64,000 bases of DNA from Taenia hydatigena (Eukaryota; Platyhelminthes; Cestoda; Cyclophyllidea; Taeniidae). The notes below the pieces were generated by a model. That model worked only from the letters and a program-made list of their open reading frames with translations. It was not told the origin of the DNA and did no database searches. The translations under genes and the position numbers were made by a program. The stretch is from positions 347,291 through 411,290 of the forward strand of contig JADWOT020000292.1 of assembly GCA_036345935.2 (NCBI GenBank), given 5' to 3'. This document shows, one piece after another, positions 50,036-63,170 of this stretch. Numbering within the stretch: position 1 is the stretch's first letter; each line of letters opens with the position of its first letter.

Positions 50036-51079
50036 GTGAGTTGACCATTCCATCTGCCCATCCCCAATCGACAAGTTTCATGGAAGGGTTCAGTCAAGTT
50101 ATCGAGGAGACCCCACAGCGTTAAATGTTGTGCAATTGAAGAGGCCTATTTGTGGCATTCATTTTCCGCTTAATGCTGAAGCATTCACCATAAAGACCGC
50201 TTGGTAATGAAAAGTAATCAAACGCATTCTGTTGATTTTATACCTTATAAAATGAGAGATCGCATGTTTGTCCCATCGACACGGTGCTCTCTACTATGGT
50301 CTGCGCTACTTTTCTCCAATTTTGAAACACCCAAAGTTATTTGCTGCATTTCAGACTCGACTGCTTTGCCTAGTAGAGCCAAAAAGTATACTAAAGCTAA
50401 GGAAATGCCTTATCAAAGTTTAAATTAGTTTATTTAAGTTTGTGGAAGTCGAATTTGTGCGGTGACGTTACAGATCACCAGATGCTCATGCGCCATTTGG
50501 AGGAGACTCCTCTTTCGTTGGGAATAAGCATTAGCTAATTTTAGTTAGTTAATGATGAATCGAGTTGGACGAATCTTGCTTGTTGTTGTAAGATACAGGT
50601 AGCGCTAAAGCAACTCTTTTTGCACTATTCATTTTGGACTCGTCGAGTGATCACTTTTTGGAACCTCAAATTAAGTTTATCCGCTGTTTGTCCTTAAAAT
50701 ATTAGGCAAGTGTTGATTCGCCCTTTTTAATTCACAGACGAATTATTTGCTCCAGCCGACTTTATAATTTCCTTACCGAGATCCTTGATTTCCAAAACTA
50801 TTTTACAGGCTTACGTAAATCAGCCATTTGGAATCCCTAGTTATATTTTGCCATTTGTAAAAGCAGAAGCGATGTCCTGTCATGTCATACAATGCCATGA
50901 CGCGTTTTTACATCCTATTTCACTCTTGCGATCAGGACCATGCAACGTGTTTCACTGAAGATTATACAAGTAGTGAGTTGCGCAGTGACCCACCTCTGGT
51001 CAGTTCTGCTAGTCATTGCAATATAGTCAGACAAGGCAGGAGTAAGACTGTAATGGCGACTGCCTTTTTTCATCGCCAG

Positions 51080-51959
51080 ATGCCAAATTACAATTTCCCA
51101 CTCGGACTGTTAACTTCCAGCAAGTCGGTTTGCCGTGGTGACAAAGAGCACGACCTCATCATAGTCATCAAAAGCGCTGTTCTGGGATGGCAGGCCCGAG
51201 AGTCATTTCGAGCCTTCATGCGAATCGAAACACAGCGAAATCCTGACTTCAATGTTGGCTACGTCTTCAGCGTCGGCTTGCCTCGCGAAAAAGGCGGACG
51301 CGTGTTTAATCGCGATGGTTATCGCTTCATCCTCAGAGGATCAGCTGGAGACTTATTGGAGGCGAATATGGGAAAGAGTGAACAAGTGATCTCTAAACTC
51401 TATCAAGAAATTGAACAGTACGATGACATTTTGTTAGGGGACTATGAAGACACTTACTTTAACCTTACCTGGAAGACGGTGACAAATCTACGATGGATTT
51501 CGGCATTCTGTGATAAAAAGCGTCACCATACCTTCATGCTACTTGATGACGATCATAGAGTAAATTTGTCAATGGTGAAAAATTTCTTGAAAAACACCCC
51601 ACAAGTAGAGAAACGGAGGTCAATTTTCGGTTACATAAGGACAACGGAGAGAGCAGGGCGAGACCCCAATAAAAAATGGTTTCTATCTATACGAGAATTG
51701 CCCTGGGATAAGGTTCATCCATTTCCAAATGGATTTGCACAATTCATAGGAGCTGACATAGTTGACGATTTGGCGATCGCGTCGGCGTACACCAAGTACA
51801 ACTACTTCCCAGAGGACCTGTTTCTTGGAATTATGGCGTTTAAATTGGATATTGCGTTGAGGAATGAAACATCAATGTTTAGCCATCAAGTCTATGAATA
51901 TGCGAACAAGGACAAACGGCCGGCCATGGTGGCATGGCAGCGTTATTTTAAAATAAACA
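51080..51959 (+). CDS. GT31 beta-1,3-galactosyltransferase-type enzyme, exon 2 (catalytic)
   Basis: Begins in phase 0 after TTTTTTCATCGCCAG and continues exon 1 from residue 135. It carries the GT31 catalytic domain in order: IIVIKSA (about residue 161), R..FRAFMR where the family has R..IR.TW, EQYDDILLGDYEDTYFNLTW (about 246-265; family 'YGDIL..DF.DSY.NLT'), the metal/UDP-binding DDD in LLDDDHR (residues 290-292), PNKKWFLS, then PNGFAQFIGA, and EDLFLG (379-384; family 'EDV..G'). A GTAAGT donor at 51960 leaves one base over (phase 1), so at least one short 3' exon should follow; I did not find it. Members transfer galactose or GlcNAc from UDP-sugars in the Golgi. The acceptor cannot be told from sequence. 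No disabling change is seen; the altered R..TW motif is the main oddity. Confidence 0.88.
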
Positions 51960-54900
51960 GTAAGTGCGGGCTCACTTTCTCCCTTTCTGCACAAAACGCT
52001 ATTTTTTTATACTTTCCTTTTGTGAATTTTAATTGAACGCCTCACCCATGAATATCCTCTCGAGGAAATGAAGTCGCTTTTTTGTGAATTGGTGTCATGG
52101 CTGACAGCTTGAGTCTTGTGGGGCTCCCAACACTAGTGAGTGGTGAACGGACAAGGCTCCAACAAAGGGGTCTTAATGTGCCGAAGCATTGAGTGGACAG
52201 GTGTCTAACTGCCAGGATGAGAATGCCAGAGATCTGACCAGCGATGATTGCAGTCTTGCGTCTTTATTAACATGATCATCCCTCGACTTGACCGGAAATT
52301 CGTGTGTCATTAGATGCATCGGCCCCAACTTTAATTCCTTGCGCTTAGTTTGCCAATGCCTATTTTGAGGAGTGATTTGGAATAAATGCGCTGAAAACAG
52401 CATCAGTCACTTATTATTGCAAAACTGATGAAACGACCTCTTGCACCAACACCACCAACGGCGACTAGACAAAGTCGACCCACCAGTTAGGTATCAAAAT
52501 GAAAGACCCTTTTCATGCGATTTGTCAATCAAATAATCGACTGACACAATTGCGCTAAGGAATGCCCAAGACATTGCGGAATTGGCTAAATGCAAGCATG
52601 TGCCATCGGTTAAGGCGAATAACTCTACCACCATCTATGCTGCATTTCTAAAACACCGTTCCAGCACCAAAACACCATGTTTGTTTTGTTTATGTGTGTG
52701 CATTAAAGTGCGCATAAAGTCGTTCACGAAATCGGCTTGGCTGGGCAATATCCAGCCAGGCTTCAGCAGGGTATTGCCAGCGTTGCTTCGATAAAATTTT
52801 GCATTTGCATCTTTCAACTGTCTTTAAAGCGTCAAGAGCAACGGCCACCTGCTATTCTGATAAATGGGGTAGTTTTAAAGAGCTCTGTTGCGTAGTTTAA
52901 TTTGGCAATAATTATTTCGTAATGCTCCTTAAAGAATACACTAAATCGGCTTAGCATACATCACTAAAAGCTAGTTGCTCGGTTCTGCGGAATGTTGCTG
53001 CACTGTAAGTTTGCTTGTTGTGATAAGAACCTCACGGCAAGGAAATACTCCCTTTGTGTACACGAGGTTCCAGTAAGTGCACTTGCATTGTGCCCAACCA
53101 TAAAAAAACTACAAGACCTGCAGGTACAAAGACAGTCGATGGTGTGCCAAAATCGAAAGGCGAAATTGCACTAAGGTTTTGGTAGCTCTGTGAAACGGTG
53201 CCCTCCATGGGAAATATCTCCTGTTAGTCCTCATCATCATTTCGCTTTGTGCTACCAATGCAATGCACTTTTGTACTGGTGATGCGGGACATCTTGTTCC
53301 CTTTCATCGTGGTCGAGATGTGGACGAATAAGCCAGTTGGACTGAGTGAGCGAACACAACTGCTCGGGTGGCAAATGATAAAGGTGGGCAGTTGCTGCAG
53401 TTAGCGTTGGCGCTCACTACTGTTCAGATGTGCCCACGACGTCTGACTAGCAAAATCAAATTTTATGGGCCATTTAATTAATTAATTCATTCATTTCCAC
53501 CACTTTATCATTCTCGCTCAAATTCTAACCCAGTCACTCTGGCTTTTATCTTTTCCGTCTTTGAAATTGATGGCGGGCACCACGCAATAGGATGAAACAT
53601 CTGTATGTCCACCTACTTCCTAAGCAAAACATGACTGCGCAGGTTCAAGATATCATTCGGCAGCGAAGCAACTGTAACACTGAGCCGAACTGTTCAGATA
53701 GGCTGTGAAGAATGTAGTCTTCGATACTGTACCCCAAACAAACCACAGCTTATTGGGCTTTGTAAAGACACTGTTTCAGCACACTTTTACAATCCAGTCA
53801 ACAAAAACTCTGAACAGTGGGATAAATCGGCTAAACGCTTCCAATTCTTCGTTAGGCACGCCTCGCATCTCAATGCGGTTTGTGATGTAGCATCAAGTGG
53901 AGTTAAGACTAATCGTAACAGTCACTTTGGTCATTTTGAACGCATTAGTGAGAATTAATCAAGTAAGAAACGCGAAGCCTGACGTTTTGCCTTACATGCT
54001 TAACCGTGCTGATAGACTGCAAGAGAACAGTAGATAATGATTCGTTCCAAATGAGCACAGCCTAATAGTACGCAACTGTTTCGCTGAACTGCTTCAGTCG
54101 AACCTAACGCAAGCCCTAAGAACAGAAAAAGTCATTTTACCGCTGAAGCTGTACTCAAGCACTTTAGTCCTTTATGCCATTCCTTATTCTCAAGAATTTC
54201 TTTTTCCATCCCACATTCTGTGCTTCCCTTTTGCAATCTAACGCTTTCCAAAACGCTCATTACTTTGGACAACATAAATGGCATAACACCCAAATTCAGT
54301 GTTAGCCTGAACGTCTAATGTGCAGATTTTCGCTTTTGTTCAAATTAAATTGATCGAAACGATGCCTCGTAGACACTGCTTTGCCGATTTCTTGTGTACC
54401 TCAGTCGAAAATCTACATTTTCTCAACTAACTGGTGTATGGATGGCCTCATGTGTGTGGCGGCTGAAGAGGGTGCATGCTGAGCCTTTCTCTTTTCGTTG
54501 AAGTTGACAACGCAAAAGAACCGTCTCACAGGCCGATGCAGAATGGTTGTTGTTCTTCATGCTGAAGAACAGAGAAAACTTTCGGAATTAGTGCCTCGAT
54601 TTCCTAACTCTTTTTCTGAATGGTAAGGCTTCACTACTGTTGCTTCCCCAAATCTTTAACAAGAAACCTGCTGAGAAACTTCCACGGCTTTGCAACTGAG
54701 CTGAAGGCAGAGAGCTGATGCATCTCTTGTATTTCCTCACTACATACTTTAGTAAGTTGGCGCTGATCTTCAACTCACCATGGCAACAGACTACGGGTTG
54801 GACCTTCAACTGTGTAAAAGAAATGCTGTCGTAGCAACTAATGCATCCTATCTTCTCCCACTAATGGCAGCCGACGTGGTGTGCGTCGACGTGAATAGCT

Positions 54901-56989
54901 TAAGACTCCGACGCGAAAAAATGTACTTCTAAATCAAAACTCGGGTCCAATTGGTGGGAACATGCGGCCATACCAAGGTTTCAGTTCCGAAATTGAGGTG
55001 GAGCATCCTGTCCCACGACAATTTAGCATCGGTGTCAAATAGTTAGCAATGAAGTGACTTCTGGTGTACCAACTCAGCACTGAAAAGGGTCCTTAACAGT
55101 CCTAATGAGTTGTACCGAGCTTTAAGAATCCAGTGCTTCACCCGGACCCATTCCATTGGTAAAGCTCACAAAGCAGAGTTCGGCCTCAACATCAGGTAAT
55201 ATGTAGGCATTCATGTGCAAATAGATCGTCAAGAGCATCCTAATAGCTGAGTTTGTACAGAAGGCGATGCCAAGATTGACTAGACTGGTACAATCTGACT
55301 TACGAAGATGTGAGATGGTAATCAACCTCCTGCAAATTGAGCTACTCCTCCAATCGCCTGTTGGTTCCCAAATCCACCTCCATAACGGTGCAATCTGTCG
55401 TGCAATGATGCTGCATGCGGATGGCAATGGGAGCAAGATGTGTGCCAACAAAGAACCACTCACCATGTCGTCCTCAGCGATTAAAGAGAATTCCCATTCC
55501 ACAAGGGGAAAAGGCGATGCACCGTCAAGGACCTTTCCGCTTATAGATTACCATTGCCAAATATTCGTTTCGTCATGGCTGCATTTAGCCAGCGTCTTGG
55601 CTGCCTATTATAGCCAGACACTGATTCCAACCCCTTGAGATATGTTGTTCTTGGCACAGGTCTTCATCAATGCATAGAGAGCACCCGACAAAGCGTATAA
55701 TCTACGAAGTAGTGTTCCATCACACAGAGTGCCATCATGCCTAGTTTAAGCCAGAAGATATTTAGTGTGATCATAGTGCTCAATCGCGCAATGATTGCCA
55801 TCTGGACCGTTCTAGGATCGTATCGTTCATGGAAATAATCCGTAAATTCGTCAGAAAAAATCGTTCGTGACATTTACGGTGGCTAAAATGTTACCAATAG
55901 GGAAGAAATGCAGGGTGATACAACACTCTGAGTTGGAGTTGAGTAGAGACTTTTGCCTGTAGGTAAAATCGAGTAAGCTGCAGATTAAAAGATTTTCCAG
56001 CATAGATAGGTAGTACCTAGTCCATCTAAACGTAGAAGATGATCTGGCATCACCATGCTAGCGAGCATAAATGCATTTGTGCGCACAAGCACCTCCACTG
56101 ACTCTAACGCAACATAAACGATTGTTTTACAAACTTTGAATGCGAACTATGTTATTCGATGATGTGCCAAACGACATGCACATGTAAGCTTCAGGCCGCT
56201 GACATAAACACATCTAGCTATTCACAATTCTACATCCACATATGCCCTCCCTCCTTAATGCAAATTGCATCCACGTGTGCATGCCCACGTGAATTCTCGG
56301 TTTTACTTATACAACGTTACATCTTAACGGGCATGTGTGCATGTCAGCATAAATACATGCATGAATGCACGCAAAATTTTTGTGAATGGGCAAATTTCCT
56401 AAAATTGGCTTTGCAGTGAACACTAGTGTGGATTGCATCTCCTCTGAAAGGACAGTTTTGAAAACTAGGAATTGATCCACCTCTCATCCTCTAGCGTTCT
56501 GACTCTGAACTCAACTGATTTGAGCAATGCCTACGCAAACATTTTCTTCTCTTGCGCTTCCCTTGCCGTTTCTTACCCTTTATTCAAGGCTCCTTCCTCT
56601 GGTTTTCTTCATTCATGCCTATCCATTATTTTGCCTCTGCGATCGCGCCACCTCAAACACAAATATGTGCAGACTTCATTAGCAAAGTCAATTGCACTCA
56701 CTTCTGGTGCATTTCCTTGTCCAATATTCCGAACATCTTCATAAATATCCACTTGAAAATACCACTGGATAAATTCATTCAACTACTTCACCTATGCTAA
56801 ACTCTATTGGTCTTTTTGCATGTTGCATGCACCCTCACTCACAGTCAATCAAACACACGTCGATTCGTGGCCACCCTTCATTGATACACTCGCAACACGT
56901 TCCATGGACCGCGGCCAACAGTTTGCGCTTCTGCTGTTCTGAAATCAGTGGTGCCTGTTTTAGCGTCACTAGATAAGTGCGTTAAGTGT
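51960..56989. other. Intron/intergenic DNA, no gene recognised
   Basis: Should contain the missing last exon of the GT31 gene, but no stretch is convincing. Both strands of 55122-55638 are open for more than 120 codons (hydrophobic on the minus strand) without any family I can name. No palindrome or U sequence is seen until 56990. Confidence 0.55.
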
Positions 56990-57766
56990 TTTCACCGCCA
57001 AACGAAAGTTGCTATTATGCCTGAATCCGGCTACATTGGATGGTAGGTTTTGCAGACAGCCATACTAAGGTGCTGATCGTCTGCCTTCACCCGAATTGGT
57101 ATCTTTACTGCCATTCACTATCCTGCAGAAGCACTCAATGATGTCCTCACCACTAGTGAGGTTAATCTTACCTCGCACGCAGCCTACCACAAGCATTTAA
57201 TCCCCGCACCTCATGCGATCTGCGATTTATGGAGCGATTGTGCAGGTGAGACGGTAAGTTGTAAATGTGAAGCCAAACCGTTTCGCATCATCAGCACTTC
57301 AAACAGAGGCGATCTACAAAAAGCGCAAAATAAGCGGAGAGGAAGTAGGCAAAACGAGGTACTGAGCAATGATGGATGCTCTGTTGTGGTGGCTAAAAAT
57401 GCCCACGTTCCGTGCCACCAGTTCTCCTTATTATGCCTTTAACAATTTTCGCCCCAGTTTGACTCGTTGTACGATTTGTGCCTGTCTGCTACACGGGGTT
57501 AAAACTTGGTTCACAGACAGTGAGATCTTCCCGGACAACTTTATTTATCCATGGGAGGGGCAGAGCAGCACAGCACACCAGCTAGAAATTGTAAAATGCC
57601 TTTAGATTTGCGCGCAGTTCACCAAAAGTTCTGCCAGCACCAACTTATTCTGCTGTAAAAATGGGAGTTAAAGGCGTAGGTTAAGTGACCAGCCCACTCA
57701 CCGGCATTCAAGGCGGCAGGCAGCAGCACTGGTAGTGTGTCACCAAAGCAGAGGGTGTTGGCAATG

Positions 57767-57960
57767 CTCGTGGTGGACAAGTGGCCACAGTATAAATGGA
57801 GCATAGTCAGGTGATGAGACACTCAGTAGATCTGTAGTGGAACAGTGGAATGATGTACATGTTGCAATGCTGCAGTCCGTAAAAGTCAATGCTACGAGGG
57901 AAGCATTCGTGTCAACTAGTTTACTTTACTCGTCTGTGTTACTGCTGGATCCTTCAAAAA
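57767..57960. other. ~195-bp insert specific to third U copy
   Basis: Lies between GAGGGTGT and TCTGATCTCGTAAAAAGCC, which are adjacent in the arms near 9870. No target-site duplication or tail is evident, so it may equally be a deletion in the arms. Confidence 0.75.
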
Positions 57961-58913
57961 TATCTGATCTCGTAAAAAGCCACAACATTGGTATTTCATC
58001 TCCCTGTTAGCCATAGCCTGATGTTTATGCGCGAGGTCTTGTGTCCTGTCGAGCTTCCTACTAGGGTTGGTAGTCATCAACCCAGACCGCAATGCAGGTG
58101 GCTTTGTTAGCCGACGGCTGAGCAAGCGAGGGAGCACCATATTCGCGTACGCCGTGAACAGCTGGCTACCCGATTGAGAGTGCTGCACACCAGACGAGAC
58201 ATGTTTCTACTTGCACGTGGTCATAGTATTTGATGCAACTTGGTTTTGTGCTGTGTCAGTGAGCGCAAAGTGTGTGCCATCAGCCAACTGGGAGGAGTTG
58301 GCGAGAGAGTGCGATGCTAGAGAAGTGGCTGCGAAAGCCAAGAGCCCTCCCACTGTCCCAACTACGTACATCATGTCCACGACCGCAACCACTCGCGGTG
58401 AAAAGCAGAAAGGCAGTCGGTGGATACCCAATTCGAGTTTCAGACAGTCAAAAAAGTGCCTTTCATCATGCTATTATTTCAATGCTTAGCTCTAGCAGCT
58501 ATCTCTACAATAGCACGAGAACAAAGCGCTTTCTCCTCAGCCTTTCATCTCCTCCCCCTCGCCCTCCCAACAAGCGTGCTCATCTGCCCACGACATTGCA
58601 TGGCATTGAGGACTTCTGCCAGAAACAAACTGCGAGCATAATAGTCCTCCAACTCGCTGAACTTATATTCAATTACTTGGGGCTGCACCATCACTTGCGC
58701 GATAATCAGCGACGATTTCACGATTCCAAGCACACCCAAACCATCAGTTCTTCTCTCACTACCAAAACACCTATTTTCATCAAGTGCTGAACTTGTCTAG
58801 ACTCAGATTCACTGATAGTAGTCTGTGAGGAAATGAGGTTGAAGTGAGCTTGACAAATCAGTTCATGAGTTAAGTCAGTCAGGTAATGCGCCTCAATGTA
58901 TTAAGACCTTCGG

Positions 58914-59396
58914 GAGTGCCAAACCGTTCTGGCACTTCATGCAGCTAAGAGGTTTAAAGTGAGGTGAGACTTGCCTCGATTTATTGGTCAGTAGAGTAAC
59001 TTTTGTGGGAACACGAACTGATTGCGTTAGAGATGACTTGTGTGCCGGTGTAGCCCGACACATCTCACCCTTCCCCCACATCCACCCATCATGCATTGTG
59101 ATAGAATGTTGAAGCACACAACCCCTTTGATGTTGTCGCCTGCATTATGAGTGTGTGCTCGCGGCGTAATTGGAAAATGCAATTACGCCTCCTCAACCTG
59201 CAGTCACAGCAGCTATTCGGCTTGGCTTCGCGGGGCTTGTGTTTGCGTGAATTGTGGGTCCACCCTAGGGCGTGACTCTTGGCTCATGTCGGCAGCCTCT
59301 CAGCCCTTCTAAACCATGGTAGCGCATCATCATCGGCTACAGTGCGATGAGTGTAATAGTTCGTCACGTGCTTTTTGAATTCAAAATAGACTCAGT
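58914..59396. other. ~485-bp segment specific to third U copy
   Basis: Replaces the arms' 10803-11813 segment. It begins with an inverted pair (AGTGCCA...TGGCACT) and ends in a short run of AAATAAATAAATG where homology with the arms resumes. No coding sequence is recognised. Confidence 0.7.
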
Positions 59397-62300
59397 TGTA
59401 ATTGAAATAAATAAATGCTTACCGGCCTAGCAACCAAAGCGATTGGGTGTCAGGTTCTGAGTCCACTCACGTATTCGCATATACGCGTTGGGAGTAGGCA
59501 AATGTCCGCGTAATGTCACTGTGGTGAAATTGACGTTGAGGTGATGGCATGCCTTTTATAAGTGAGTCGCTCCAGTGAGAATTGCTTTGGTGGGAATTAT
59601 TGGGTCTCGCATTGGGGGCAGAGGTGTCAATTCATTGGCGTACGCGGCGTGTCTTAGGTGGTGGTCATGACTATCATCTTGATGATGGAGAAGAACATCA
59701 GACACTGCGTTATGCTATCAGATCATAAAAAGGAAGTGCCCTCTTCCACTTAATCAAAATCAAAGTAATTAGACACCGAAAAATGCACGTTGGAATGGTC
59801 TGATGATGAGGCCTTGTTGACAGTTCTTGCAGTCAGTGCAAATGATTAAGTAGAGTCAATTTACGCCCGCCAGTTCACGCAGATTACCTGCGAACCGGAT
59901 GGAGTCAATTAAGTGAAGTAGGGTTTATTCACAACTACTGGTTGCTTTGGTTCGAACGTCGTAGTCCATGGGCTGCCTTGTTGGAGGGGAGCTATTTAAT
60001 CCAGTTCGCCATTCCAGGTATTTCTCGTCTGCGCAACCTAAAATGAAGTAACAATAGTTTGAAACAATGTTTCTCAAAAGACGCGTTTCAGAAAGTGGCA
60101 TAGATTGACAAAGGGCAAACATTCTGTTGCCGAAAATAATGGACTGCGCATTGTAATAAATGAGTGAAGCATACCTGTCTATGCTGTGTGTCCTTCAACA
60201 CCCCTGCATTGCCACCCTTGTCCAGCATTGTCCACACTTTTAATTCACCAGTCACCTTTTGCTTGGCAGAGAGTCTTCGTCCAGGAAGGCTATCATTAAT
60301 TTGGAGCAACAACTTCACACACCCACCGACAGTAGTGGAACCTTAGTTTTGCGACAACGTAGACGCAGCAAGTTGCTCAGACTACTCTTTAATTTGACTG
60401 CTTTATGTATTGCTCCCTACCTTCGAAACAAAGTCGTCCCAAGGCCGAGATCGCAAACGAGTGGACGCTCTAATCTGCAACTTAAATTAACAACTGCATG
60501 AAATTCAATCATTGCCAGGAGATAAGGTCGAGACCTTTGAATCACCAAAACTCGGCTGTTGAAGCGGTCGACGTAAGGCTTAAGGTAAAGCATTTCTACT
60601 GCACACTCGGTACCGCTTTGTCGCGCCTTCTAGCAGGTAGAGCGAGGTCGCTGACCGCAGCCACGGCGTCTCTTTGGACCAAGAGGAACCAAGTGTTTAC
60701 ACCCACTTGCAGAGGATACTGCCCAGCTTCCCGCACACACCCGACCTATCACAGCCGATTTCGGATATGCAGTATGCAACTTCATCCCGCAGAAGTTTAA
60801 TCATTTCAGAGGTGGATTGATGTCAAGTATTCATCTTTGGGGAGGCATTGGAACGCTATACCTGCTTAACCCTTGGTCAAGACAACGGGCCCACCGAGGA
60901 TCCCCCCCCCTCGGATGTACCATTAGTCCCAAGCCCTGCTCTACCTCGAGTATGCACACTATGCCCAAGCACAATGCCTCCTTTCCGCCTTCAGGGTAGT
61001 CGCGGCACGTCGCGTCACTGACGGTAAAAAGCCACCCCACCCCACCCCAAAAAGCATCTATCCTGATGTCTACTCCTGAGTGCTAAACCCTAGTTGAGCA
61101 AAAGAAATTGCCGCTCACCTTCGACTACCACCCCGTCCAGAAAAGCTTCGTCACAATCACCCTCAACGCACCTGCACAACGATGTCGATTAAGTGAACCC
61201 GCAATACCACCCCCACTTCTTCACTAATGCGATAGCAACCACGCAGACATAATTACTAGGCAGCTCTGAAGTGAAAAATGTGCTGGAGAGTAATGGAGGC
61301 AGAACCCTATCTCCACAGAACTGTGCTACATCTCGTCCTGTGTCGCATGACTCTGATCTTGAGTCAGTGTCCCTACAACTAGCGAGCACACTTCTCCCTC
61401 CCCAAAGCCTGTTCCCATACAGGACAAAACCCCGATTCCAGCTACATTGCCAAGTGGAAGCAGTGCCCTCGCAGCCAAATGTCTCCTTGGTAGCACAGGA
61501 ACTTCATGACTAGCATAGTTGACTCGTAGGTGCTTCCCTACAGCCCTGCCTTCGTTGTGATGGCTGAGGCGGAACGTTGATAGGAGAGGAGCGTCAAGCA
61601 CAACGCCCTGAGATTTCGACAGTAAAACTACCTATGGACATCCGCCATTGTGCCTTCACCGAGTGAGCCAACTCCCAGGCCACGCCAATAGCCTCCATCG
61701 CCTTGTGCGTTGAATATGCACGTCCTGCCAGTCCAGGGAAGTATCGAGACAGAGAATGCAATTCCTCGGTCACTACACTTGCACAATCACTTCTGCAGTG
61801 ATGGTGATTAGATTACCTTATTTGTGTGAAGCAGATCTCGCCTGCCCAACCACCCATTTCAAGCCTGATCGGCAACACAATGCCAACTATTTACCATTTG
61901 GATGAACTTAACTTGAACCTCGCTCAAGGCTGATCTTGTGTGCAGATAGCTCATCCTCAAGCGCATCGGTTGCTCAATTTGACGGCACTTTCAAAACGCG
62001 AGGAAATAAACAACTCATCTTCCAGTAGCAATACACAAGGTACTTCGGTGATCCACTCCACAGTTCTGGCTTAAATCATGCAGCACCGCACAGCCCTACC
62101 CTAACGGCACAGTCATGGCCACCAAACAGGGATAGAAACCGACAAAAGTGCCGATGCGACGAGTGAGGGGGAACGCAAGACGATTAATGGACAAAGATAG
62201 ACACTTTACGACATTCGGCAAGAGAGCCAGGAAAGGGAATCCTCACTGACACAGGAGATGCTGCGTTGTCGAGTTCCACTGCCCTCCACTACTGACACCC

Positions 62301-62811
62301 AGCCAGATGGATTGATGTCCTCCGCGTCCCACTGGTTGGCATTCGGCACAACTCGCGGCATCACACCTTTGCATGCGCGGTTGCAGGATTCCGTCAAATG
62401 AAGCAAAGTAAAGTGACGATAGTTTCAGCACAACAAATAATGCCAATGAGAGAAGCATCCACCTTGGATCGAGACTTTTTAATTCCCCATGAATGGATAA
62501 AGGAGTGGCCAAGATATTTTTTCCGTGAATACTAGCCGAACAGGTGTTGTGAACTCATCCATACACCGTTATTCCAAATGGCAGGCCACAGTGTTACCAC
62601 CTGTGTGGAAGAGCGCACGACGATAATTGGTATTGAGAAAAAGGACTTATAACCCACACACGCCTACCTACAGATAAAAAGTTAAGTGAAGGTCAAGTAT
62701 GGATGAATCACTCGAGGACAGTTCAAGTCCGTCCCGCAGATGTTCTAGGCTCAAAATGTCAAAGCGGTGAGTGTTGGACCAAACCAACTAGTCACCTGGG
62801 CAGTGCATTCA

Positions 62812-63170
62812 ACGCACTCCTCAATTTCGAAGTCGTCCTCATCTTCACCCAATGGGCTGATAGGCGTCTCCGCGATCTAGACCAAAGTAGAAGCAAGTGA
62901 GAGCGATCGTACGTAGGTGATTCTATGCTTCACTTCGACAAACACGCCGACAGTATACAGTCGCATTCAGACTACCCCTCCTCCCAGTCTCACAGGTCTC
63001 CCACATGTGCTACAACTCTCACTTACCTTGAGCCAACTCATATGGAAGAGGATACCAAGTAGACCCGAAATCGGCACGTGGAGATCCACGCTGATGATGG
63101 TGTTTGGCTCAAGGCATTGCCATGGAAGCGGAGCCACCATGAAGTAGGCGTTGACAATCAGTGTTGCTAC
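62812..63170 (-). pseudogene. Bestrophin-like fragment, third U copy, frame better preserved
   Basis: The exon at 63170-63027 is 144 nt and fully open: it starts VATLIVNAYFMVA, passes through SVDLHVPIS and ends WLK at the GTAAGT donor. The 14 bp missing from the arms are present. The 150-bp intron leads to IAETPISPLGEDEDDFE from 62876. This copy shows best that the sequence is bestrophin-derived (VVT.AVY.YF...GRQ, then VDLYVP in the family). Substitutions in normally conserved positions (PLPWQ for the GRQ region, IEEC for the N-W-x-x-DRN stretch after the acidic cluster) and the lack of neighbouring exons suggest a relic. Confidence 0.8.

Noticed and set aside
50882..52036. Treating the whole 384-codon frame as one GT31 exon
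   Set aside because: The part before 51080 has no family similarity and a strong acceptor (TTTTTTCATCGCCAG) in matching phase marks the exon start; the part after 51959 follows a GTAAGT donor.
55122..55638. Possible membrane-protein (receptor-like) exon on the minus strand
   Set aside because: Hydrophobic but without diagnostic motifs or credible splice sites; the plus strand is equally open.
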